From Bacteroidota bacterium (GTDB lineage Bacteria; Bacteroidota; Bacteroidia; Chitinophagales; Chitinophagaceae): DNA of 10,227 nucleotides. The stretch is taken from the NCBI GenBank assembly GCA_023386395.1, contig JAEWJV010000171.1, positions 1 through 10,227 of the forward strand, given 5' to 3'. Position numbers and translations under genes: made by a program. The notes under the pieces were generated by a model. It did not search any database. It was not told the origin of the DNA and saw nothing but the letters and a program-made list of their open reading frames with translations. Positions 1 to 6,058 of the stretch are shown piece by piece (the stretch's first letter is position 1; each line of letters begins with the position of its first letter).

Positions 1-7
1 AAACGGA

Positions 8-613
8 TTATTCTGAGTACCTGATTTTTATAACAAGCTTTTTATCAGGCTTGTTGCCGTTTGTAGTAATGCCGGGGCGGTGTGCTTCGCCGGGGAAGAA
101 AAGAAAAAAAGTACCAGGAAAAGCATCATACAATTTCCCATCGCCTGAATAATTGGCTAAATCTTTTGAGGCATCATAAGGCATCGTTACCGTGAGTTTT
201 GAAACGGGTGTCATGCCAATTTTTTCTTCACCGCTGATCACCGCCTGTAAATCGATATAGTTGTGGTGCGATTCCCATTTTGCATCGTCTAAATTTTTGG
301 TAGGCGCTTCGGTTATCATAGCATAAACATTTTCGCCATCAATAGCGTACCTGCCTGCGCCTAATTTTTCGAGGTCGTTATTTTTCAAAAAGGCAAAAGC
401 CTTGTCCCAATAAGATTGATTGAGCTGATATTGCCTTGCCAGCTCAGCTTTGTTTATTGTTTTATGCGGTTGAAGTGGTGCGCCGCCAAGCCAGTCTTTT
501 TTGGCAAACCATGCATTTATTTGTTTGTCGGTTAATGCAGTTTTCTGAGCGTTTAAATGTGAGCTTGTAAACATTAATGCAGTTGTTATAATTACTAAAA
601 ATACTTTTTTCAT
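8..613 (-). CDS. Secreted YhcH/YjgK/YiaL-family (DUF386, cupin-like) protein
   Basis: 201 aa. Residues 1-23 form a Sec signal peptide: Lys-Lys, a hydrophobic stretch, then cleavage near LNA-Q. The mature part matches the YhcH/YjgK/YiaL family (EbgC and TabA relatives), small cupin-like beta-barrel proteins. Visible hallmarks are the cluster E114, H116, H117, D121, Q123 followed by G128-E129-E130, and the late motif F-F-P-G-E-A-H-R-P-G at 172-181. In this family such Glu/His residues line the barrel and are proposed metal or ligand contacts. Cytoplasmic relatives are about 150 aa; the extra length here is the signal peptide plus a helical N-terminal stretch (about 24-83). Family members are linked to sugar metabolism (sialic acid, galactosides) or biofilm control, but the reaction is not established. 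Export suggests a periplasmic role. The ATG start is supported by the signal peptide. The gene is divergent from the permease array and shares a 179-bp upstream region with it. Family assignment is fairly sure, function is not. Confidence 0.85.
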   Translation of the reverse strand: MKKVFLVIITTALMFTSSHLNAQKTALTDKQINAWFAKKDWLGGAPLQPHKTINKAELARQYQLNQSYWDKAFAFLKNNDLEKLGAGRYAIDGENVYAMITEAPTKNLDDAKWESHHNYIDLQAVISGEEKIGMTPVSKLTVTMPYDASKDLANYSGDGKLYDAFPGTFFLFFPGEAHRPGITTNGNKPDKKLVIKIRYSE

Positions 614-696
614 GTGGCGAGTCTTTTAAAATAAATTGAAGATACAAACTGCGGGGTAAAGTAACCAAATTGAGCAACCACTTTATAAATGGGTGT

Positions 697-709
697 TGTT
701 ATTATAACA
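697..709. promoter_or_regulatory. 13-bp perfect palindrome in the divergent intergenic region (possible operator)
   Basis: TGTTAT-T-ATAACA is a perfect 6-1-6 inverted repeat between the divergent YhcH-like gene and permease 1. A TTG at 696-698 overlaps its left edge and lies 19 bases before TATTTAAT at 718, a weak match to the Bacteroidota promoter pattern (TTG, about 19 bases, TAnnTTTG). A dimeric regulator site is possible. An AT-rich palindrome this short could also be chance. Confidence 0.25.
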
Positions 710-792
710 GGTGTAAATATTTAATTCCGGCGGTAACATATTGCGGAGTAAAACGTAATACCTGCGGACTGCTTAACTTTTAATCTATATCA

Positions 793-3210
793 ATGCTTAA
801 AAATTATTTGAAAGTTGCATTGCGCAACCTGTGGAAAAATAAGGGCTTTTCGGCCATTAATATTATCGGGCTGGCATCCGGGCTGGCCGTTTGTTTATTG
901 ATAGTGTTGTATGTGGTAGATGAATTAAGCTACGATAAATATTATCCAAATGCAGAGCGTATTTACCGCATAGATGCCGATATATATTTTAATAACACCT
1001 CCGCTATTTTCGCGGTATCGCCCGACCCGCTTGGCCCTGCTTTGAAAAGAGATTTTCCCGGAGTGGAAGAGATAACAAGAGTAGCCAACCAGGGCGGCAT
1101 TCTTGTGAAAAAAGATAACCGCAACGTGCAGGATGATCACGCGGCCTTTGCAGATTCTACTTTTTTTAAAGTGTTCGCTTTACCAATGATTGCAGGTAAC
1201 CCGTTAACTGCCTTACGCGATCCTAATTCAATTGTGATTGACGAAACCACGGCTAAAAAGTATTTCAACACAACAGATATTCTTGGTAAAACTTTAATTG
1301 TTGACAACGATAATTATTGCAAGATAACCGGTGTAATAAAAGACATTCCAAAGCAGTCGCATTTTCATTTTCATTTTATCCGCCCACGCGGAAAAGACAA
1401 TCCAAGCTGGCTCAGCAATAACCGGTATAATTATGTGTTGGTAAGGCCAGGCGTAACTAAAGAGAAACTGCAGAAAGATGTAGATGCCACCATTAATAAT
1501 TATTTAGGTAAAGAATTGCAAGACCAGTTGCACGCCTCATTGAATGATCTTAAAAATACCGGCGGTCATTTTGATTATTATGCAATGCCTGTAACCGGTA
1601 TTCATTTGCATTCAGATAAACAATATGAAATAGAGGCTAACGGTAACATCAATTATGTTTATATTTTTTCTGTTATCGCCATTTTTATTTTACTGATTGC
1701 CTGCGTAAACTTCATGAACCTTTCAACAGCGCGTTCTGCCAACCGTGCCAAAGAAGTAGGCATAAGAAAAGTGGCTGGTTCATTGCGCACACATCTCATC
1801 ATACAGTTCTTAACGGAATCAATTTTAATATGCCTGTTTTCGTTAGTACTTGCTATTATTATGGCTATGTTGTTAATGCCTTTATTCAACCAGCTTGCCG
1901 GTAAGGAAATGAGTATTGCTACTTTGTTCTCAACATGGTTGTTCCCGATAATGCTGGCACTGGTTATTGTAGTGGGGTTTGTTGCCGGCAGCTATCCCGC
2001 ATTTTATTTATCATCATTCCAGCCCATAGATGTATTAAAAGGAAAAATAGCAAAGGGGTTTAAGAGCAGTTGGTTACGCAGCAGCCTCGTGGTTTTTCAA
2101 TTCAGTATTTCCATCATACTTATCATTGGAACAATTGTAATTTATAACCAGCTTGATTTTATACGCAGCCACAAAATTGGCTATAACCGCGAGCAGGTTT
2201 TGATATTGCATAACGCCTGGTATCTTGATAAGCAGATCCATTCGTTCAGGAATGAACTGCTGAATATTACCGGGGTTGAAAATGCAAGCATTTCGGGCGA
2301 CCTGCCCACCGGCACCAGCTTTGATACCGAAGGATGGTTTCGTGATGCAGCCATGAATGCAAATAAAGCGGTTGTGCTCACCAATTTTTTTATAGATGAG
2401 AATTATATACCAACGCTTGGCATGAACATAGCAAAGGGCAGGAATTTTTCAAAAGCTTTTCCTTCAGATTCCTCCGGTATTATTTTGAATGAAGCGGCTG
2501 TAAAAGTGCTTGGCCTGAAAGAACCGCTTAAAGAAACATTATACCGCCCGGATTTCAGCAACGATGCTATAGGCGCCGCTATTCCTTATCATATAGTGGG
2601 CGTTGTAAAAGATTTTAATTTCAGTTCCATGCACGATAATGTTGGCCCGCTTATAATTCAGTTAGGAGAAAACTGGGGCAGCATTGCCGTTCACATTAAA
2701 ACAAAAAATATCGCTTCAGTTATAAATACCATTGAAACGCGATGGAACGCCGCTACAGCAGGCCAGCCCTTTAACTATACATTTATGGATGATGATTTTA
2801 ATAAGGTATATACGGCAGAACAGCAAACAGGTAAACTCTTTATAACGTTTGCCGTGTTTGCCATCTTCATCGGTTGCCTTGGCTTGTTTGGATTGGTTAC
2901 GTATGCGGCAGAACAACGTACCAGGGAAATTGGCGTGCGTAAAGTTTTGGGTGCAAGTGTTGGCGGCATAGTGACTATGCTGTCGAAAGATTTTGCAAAA
3001 CTTGTATTGATAGCCGCTGTTATTGCTTTCCCCGTGGCGTGGTGGGCTATGCATACCTGGCTGCAAAGTTTTGCTTACAGAACAACGCTGAGCTGGTGGA
3101 TATTTGTTGTTGCCGGCATCACAGCCATTTTAATTGCATTAATAACCGTGAGCATACAGGCAATTAAAGCGGCTGTTGCTAACCCGGTGCAGGCATTACG
3201 TAGTGAATGA
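793..3210 (+). CDS. ABC transporter permease, MacB_PCD-FtsX tandem architecture (permease 1)
   Basis: 805 aa, a full-length double-unit permease of the MacB/FtsX (type VII, mechanotransmission) class. Order: amphipathic N-terminus (N-Y-L-K-V-A-L-R-N-L), TM1 about 20-42, D-E-L-S-Y-D at 43-48, periplasmic MacB-type core domain to about 285, TM2 about 288-309, the cytoplasmic R-A-K-E-V-G-I-R-K-V-A-G-S motif near 318-330, TM3 about 341-362, TM4 about 382-404, TM5 about 430-452, a second periplasmic domain to about 680, TM6 about 682-705, the second coupling motif A-E-Q-R-T-R-E-I-G-V-R-K-V-L-G near 706-720, TM7 about 737-756, TM8 about 768-790, and the usual C-terminal NPVQALRSE. Both coupling motifs, which contact the ATPase in this class, are intact, but no Walker A/B protein is encoded nearby. 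The protein likely sits in the inner membrane; substrate unknown. The start fits the conserved N-terminus of the family. Shares motifs with permease 3, for example ENYIPTLGM at 536-544. Confidence 0.93.
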   Translation: MLKNYLKVALRNLWKNKGFSAINIIGLASGLAVCLLIVLYVVDELSYDKYYPNAERIYRIDADIYFNNTSAIFAVSPDPLGPALKRDFPGVEEITRVANQGGILVKKDNRNVQDDHAAFADSTFFKVFALPMIAGNPLTALRDPNSIVIDETTAKKYFNTTDILGKTLIVDNDNYCKITGVIKDIPKQSHFHFHFIRPRGKDNPSWLSNNRYNYVLVRPGVTKEKLQKDVDATINNYLGKELQDQLHASLNDLKNTGGHFDYYAMPVTGIHLHSDKQYEIEANGNINYVYIFSVIAIFILLIACVNFMNLSTARSANRAKEVGIRKVAGSLRTHLIIQFLTESILICLFSLVLAIIMAMLLMPLFNQLAGKEMSIATLFSTWLFPIMLALVIVVGFVAGSYPAFYLSSFQPIDVLKGKIAKGFKSSWLRSSLVVFQFSISIILIIGTIVIYNQLDFIRSHKIGYNREQVLILHNAWYLDKQIHSFRNELLNITGVENASISGDLPTGTSFDTEGWFRDAAMNANKAVVLTNFFIDENYIPTLGMNIAKGRNFSKAFPSDSSGIILNEAAVKVLGLKEPLKETLYRPDFSNDAIGAAIPYHIVGVVKDFNFSSMHDNVGPLIIQLGENWGSIAVHIKTKNIASVINTIETRWNAATAGQPFNYTFMDDDFNKVYTAEQQTGKLFITFAVFAIFIGCLGLFGLVTYAAEQRTREIGVRKVLGASVGGIVTMLSKDFAKLVLIAAVIAFPVAWWAMHTWLQSFAYRTTLSWWIFVVAGITAILIALITVSIQAIKAAVANPVQALRSE

Positions 3211-3222
3211 ATGGCGTAAATG

Positions 3223-3344
3223 GTGAATCGTCAAACGTGAAAGTTAAGTGGTTGCAATGAATTGAAACAACCTGATAAATTGAAATATAAAATATTAATA
3301 GCAGTCTTCGTTATAACGAATTGTATTCAAGTTTGACGATTCAC
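3223..3344. repeat. 14-bp perfect inverted repeat pair flanking 94 bp, within degenerate heptamer repeats
   Basis: GTGAATCGTCAAAC at 3223-3236 is the exact reverse complement of GTTTGACGATTCAC at 3331-3344. Both arms sit in degenerate 7-base units running in opposite directions. The left arm reads TAAATGG, TGAATCG, TCAAACG, TGAAAGT, TAAGTGG. The right arm, read on the minus strand, gives TGAATCG, TCAAACT, TGAATAC. In RNA the arms could close a long stem-loop just after the permease 1 stop. It could be a small non-coding mobile-type repeat or a 3' structure; the sequence does not decide. Confidence 0.6.
3307..3320. repeat. 14-bp perfect palindrome inside the inverted-repeat region
   Basis: TTCGTTATAACGAA reads identically on both strands with no spacer. 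It lies within the 94 bp enclosed by the 14-bp inverted repeat. With no loop it suits a protein-binding dyad better than an RNA hairpin. No function is assigned. Confidence 0.5.
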
Positions 3345-3500
3345 GAAATAAACCCCCATAGCCCGAAGCGCTCAATCGTCCGCTTATAAAATTACAATTG
3401 TACGATTCCGGACAATCTTCCATATAAATAACTCTCTAATGCATTGATTATAAATTCATTTGCAACAATGGCACCAGGATTGATTGATGAAAAATGAAAT

Positions 3501-3540
3501 AATAAATATTGTCCCACCTTAACCAATAACAATATTTATT
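3501..3540. promoter_or_regulatory. 12-bp inverted repeat just upstream of permease 2 (leader hairpin or operator)
   Basis: AATAAATATTGT at 3501-3512 is the exact reverse complement of ACAATATTTATT at 3529-3540, with a 16-base spacer. The right arm ends 17 bases before the ATG at 3558. If transcribed, it forms an AT-rich hairpin close to the translation start; as DNA it is a dyad a dimeric regulator could bind. The pairing is seen directly; the role is inferred. Confidence 0.4.
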
Positions 3541-3557
3541 TATTCAACAATTCCGGC

Positions 3558-5936
3558 ATGTTCAGCAATTATTTGAAAACAGCGTGGCGCAATATCGTTC
3601 GCAGTAAAGGTTTTTCTATTATTAATATCATGGGTTTGGCATTGGGTTTAGCTTGTAGCTTAATCATAATGCTTTGGGTGAACGATGAGAAAAATGTAGA
3701 TGCATTTCATAAAAACGGTAAATATTTATACCAGGTTTATGAACGTAATTATTTTGATGGAAAAATAGATGCCGGTTACCCCACACAAGGCCTCCTGGCT
3801 GAAGAGTTGAAGCGAACGGTTCCTGAAATTCAGTATGCAAGCGGGTTTGAATATGTAGCGGCGCCGGGCAGCAGCAGCACGTTTGAAGCCGGAGAGAAAA
3901 TAACAAAATCAACGGGCATGTTTGCCGGTGAAGATTTTTTTAAAATGTTCAGCTATACTTTATTACAGGGTAATGCCGCAACAGCTTTAACCGGGCCCAA
4001 CAGCATTGCCATATCAAAAAATATGGCCGGATATTTTTTTGGTAACGCATCAAATGCCATCAACAAAATAATCCGCTTTGATAATAAGGAAGATTTAAAA
4101 ATAACAGCGGTGTTTGATGATGTACCTGCAAGGTCATCGCTGCAGTTTGATTTTTTAAGAACATGGAGCGATTTTGTAAAGCAAAATAACTGGGTGCATA
4201 ACTGGGGCAATACGAGCCCGCAAACTTTTATTCAGCTAAAACCCCACGCTGATGCAGCTAAGGTACAGGCTAAGATCAAAGATCTTATTTATAACTACAG
4301 GGAAAAAGATAAAAGCTTTATAATGGAGCTGGCGTTGCAACCCTTCACTGAAAAATACCTGCATTCCAATTTTAAAAATGGTTATTTAGATGGCGGCAGA
4401 ATTGAATACATAAACCTGTTCAGCATTATTGCTGTTTTTATTTTGTTGATTGCCTGCATCAATTTTATGAACCTGGCTACAGCGCGTTCTGCCAAACGTG
4501 CAAAAGAAGTAGGTATAAGAAAAGTTGCAGGTGCTTCGCGTTCAATTTTAATTGCACAGTTTGTTGGCGAAGCAATCATGCTTACTTTTCTTTCCATCAT
4601 TATTGCAATTATGCTAACGGCATTGAGTTTGCCTGCGTTTAACCAGCTTACAGGAAAACAATTATCGCTGCCTTTTCATCAATCTTCTTTCTGGTTTATT
4701 ATACTGTGTTTAATGGTGATTACAGGTTTTGTTGCCGGAAGTTACCCTGCACTGTTCCTGTCATCGTTAAAGCCTGTGCGTGTTTTAAAGGGCAGTTTAA
4801 AATTTAACTGGAGCGCAACTTTCTTTAGAAAAGCGCTGGTGGTTTTTCAGTTCGCCATGAGCGTGTTTTTGGTGATTGCCATGATCGTCGTATATAAACA
4901 GCTCAACTATATTCAAACAAAAAATCTTGGTTATGACCGCGATAATCTTGTGTATATTCCTATTGAAGGCGACCTTATAAAAAACTATGATCTCTTCAAA
5001 CAAAAAGCCTTGTCTAACACTGCTATTGTGAATATTTCCAAGATGCGTAATTCGCCCACTGCTATATCCCATCATTTTACCGGCGTTGAATGGCCGGGCA
5101 AAGACCCGGACTTAACCGTATCTTTTGCTGATGGTGTGGTGGGCTATGATTTTGTAAAGACGATGAACCTGCAAATGCAAAGCGGCCGCGACTTTTCAAA
5201 AGATTACGGAATCGATTCTGCGGGTTGGCTATTAAATGAAACGGCTGTTAATAAAATTGGTTTAAAAGATATTGTTGGCAGAACCATCAGTTGGGGCAAT
5301 CATAAAGGTAAGGCGATTGGTGTGCTGAAAGATTTTCATTTCAATTCATTGCATGAGAGCATAGAACCTTTAATTATACGCCTTGATGAGAACTGGAGCT
5401 GGGGAACAATTTTAGTGCGCATCAAAGCCGGGCAAACAGAAGCGGCCATTACGCAGCTTCAGCAATTATATAAACAATTAAATCCCGCATTTCCTTTCAC
5501 TTATCAGTTCTCCGATCTTGAATATGCCAAATTATATGAAAGTGAAGCAGTGATAAGCAAGCTTGCCAACATTTTTGCCTTTCTCGCAATCTTTATATCA
5601 TGTTTAGGTTTATTCGGACTGGCAACATTCACAGCCGAACAACGCACCAAAGAAATTGGCGTACGCAAAGTGCTGGGCGCTTCTTCATCCAGCATTGTAA
5701 AATTATTATCGCTTAACTTTTTAAAACCGGTGGTGCTGGCATTCCTGCTTGCATTTCCCGCAGCATGGTGGGCCATGAACAACTGGCTGCAGGATTATGC
5801 TTATAAGATCAATATTAACTGGTGGATGTTTGCTGTTGCAGGGTTGCTTACAATAAGCATTGCGTTAATAACCGTAAGTTATCAAAGTATAAAAGCCGCC
5901 TTGGTAAACCCGGTGAAGAGTTTGAGAACGGAATAA
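3558..5936 (+). CDS. ABC transporter permease, MacB_PCD-FtsX tandem architecture (permease 2, divergent subgroup)
   Basis: 792 aa, same eight-helix double-unit plan as its neighbours: TM1 about 20-42, first periplasmic core domain, TM2 about 284-305, R-A-K-E-V-G-I-R-K-V-A-G-A near 314-326, TM3-TM4, TM5 about 424-447, second periplasmic domain, TM6 about 669-692, A-E-Q-R-T-K-E-I-G-V-R-K-V-L-G near 693-707, TM7-TM8, and the C-terminal NPVKSLRTE. It belongs to a different subgroup from permeases 1 and 3. After TM1 it has DEKNVDAFH (43-51) instead of DELSYDK, the SHFHF motif is replaced by SSLQFDF, and the ENYIPTLGM segment is missing, with Y-D-F-V-K-T-M-N-L-Q-M in its place. It is therefore likely to face a different ligand or partner. 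No ATPase adjoins it. It starts at ATG 3558, giving the conserved F-S-N-Y-L-K-T-A-W-R-N N-terminus. No clear ribosome binding site, as usual in Bacteroidota. Confidence 0.93.
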   Translation: MFSNYLKTAWRNIVRSKGFSIINIMGLALGLACSLIIMLWVNDEKNVDAFHKNGKYLYQVYERNYFDGKIDAGYPTQGLLAEELKRTVPEIQYASGFEYVAAPGSSSTFEAGEKITKSTGMFAGEDFFKMFSYTLLQGNAATALTGPNSIAISKNMAGYFFGNASNAINKIIRFDNKEDLKITAVFDDVPARSSLQFDFLRTWSDFVKQNNWVHNWGNTSPQTFIQLKPHADAAKVQAKIKDLIYNYREKDKSFIMELALQPFTEKYLHSNFKNGYLDGGRIEYINLFSIIAVFILLIACINFMNLATARSAKRAKEVGIRKVAGASRSILIAQFVGEAIMLTFLSIIIAIMLTALSLPAFNQLTGKQLSLPFHQSSFWFIILCLMVITGFVAGSYPALFLSSLKPVRVLKGSLKFNWSATFFRKALVVFQFAMSVFLVIAMIVVYKQLNYIQTKNLGYDRDNLVYIPIEGDLIKNYDLFKQKALSNTAIVNISKMRNSPTAISHHFTGVEWPGKDPDLTVSFADGVVGYDFVKTMNLQMQSGRDFSKDYGIDSAGWLLNETAVNKIGLKDIVGRTISWGNHKGKAIGVLKDFHFNSLHESIEPLIIRLDENWSWGTILVRIKAGQTEAAITQLQQLYKQLNPAFPFTYQFSDLEYAKLYESEAVISKLANIFAFLAIFISCLGLFGLATFTAEQRTKEIGVRKVLGASSSSIVKLLSLNFLKPVVLAFLLAFPAAWWAMNNWLQDYAYKININWWMFAVAGLLTISIALITVSYQSIKAALVNPVKSLRTE

Positions 5937-5947
5937 AAAGCTCATCC

Positions 5948-5972
5948 CAAATCCTTCTTTGGGAAGGATTTG
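5948..5972. repeat. REP-like palindrome, copy A (10-bp stem, 5-base loop)
   Basis: Arms CAAATCCTTC (5948-5957) and GAAGGATTTG (5963-5972) pair perfectly around TTTGG, 11 bases after the permease 2 stop. The 3' flank GAGAGAGGCTCCTTTTAT resembles the flank of copy B. It could serve as an end-of-transcript hairpin, but the following T-rich stretch (CCTTTTAT) is weak and starts about 9 bases beyond the stem. Confidence 0.7.
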
Positions 5973-6020
5973 AGAGAGGCTCCTTTTATATGAACAATAT
6001 TAAATTATAATCAAACTAAA

Positions 6021-6045
6021 AAATCCTCTTCTCAGGAGAGGATTT
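6021..6045. repeat. REP-like palindrome, copy B (9-bp stem, 7-base loop)
   Basis: Arms AAATCCTCT (6021-6029) and AGAGGATTT (6037-6045) pair perfectly around TCTCAGG. Copy B shares the outer AAATCC/GGATTT with copy A, while the inner three pairs differ on both sides (TTC/GAA versus TCT/AGA), so pairing is kept despite sequence change. The 3' flank runs directly into the permease 3 start codon at 6059. Confidence 0.7.
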
Positions 6046-6050
6046 AGGAG
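6046..6050 (+). promoter_or_regulatory. Shine-Dalgarno-like AGGAG for permease 3, supplied by the repeat flank
   Basis: AGGAG ends 8 bases before the ATG at 6059, good spacing for anti-SD pairing. The other genes here lack such a sequence. It lies in the conserved 3' flank of the REP-like element and directly abuts the stem (6045), so hairpin folding could modulate access. Bacteroidota translation usually does not depend on SD pairing, so its importance is uncertain. Confidence 0.4.
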
Positions 6051-6058
6051 ATGCCTTT

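Larger units (their letters stand above)
3211..3557. other. 347-bp gene-free interval between permeases 1 and 2, rich in inverted repeats
   Basis: No credible gene on either strand. It holds a 14-bp inverted repeat pair (3223-3236 with 3331-3344), a 14-bp palindrome (3307-3320), a 10-bp palindrome TACAATTGTA (3393-3402) and a 12-bp dyad (3501-3512 with 3529-3540) close to the next start codon. I saw no convincing TTG/TAnnTTTG promoter. The gap is long for an uninterrupted operon, so permease 2 may have its own promoter here. Confidence 0.7.

Noticed and set aside
2716..3066. 116-aa minus-strand frame opposite permease 1, with other minus-strand frames opposite the permeases
   Set aside because: They lie antisense to conserved permease codons (FtsX block here) and show no signal peptide, domain or plausible context.
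3207..3260. 17-aa frame starting in an ATGA overlap with the permease 1 stop
   Set aside because: Too short, and made almost entirely of degenerate heptamer repeat sequence.
3455..3462. TTCATTTG as a -7 promoter element (near TAnnTTTG) for permease 2
   Set aside because: No TTG at the expected 17-23 base distance upstream; the nearest TTG is only 8 bases away.
3211..3557. CRISPR array or tRNA in the repeat-rich gap
   Set aside because: No regularly spaced identical repeats and no cloverleaf or CCA-type end; the repeats are inverted, short and unequal in spacing.
5822..6010. 62-aa plus-strand frame overlapping the permease 2 end and REP-like copy A
   Set aside because: It is out of frame with permease 2, its first third overlaps conserved permease codons, and the rest is translated palindrome DNA. 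No protein-like features.
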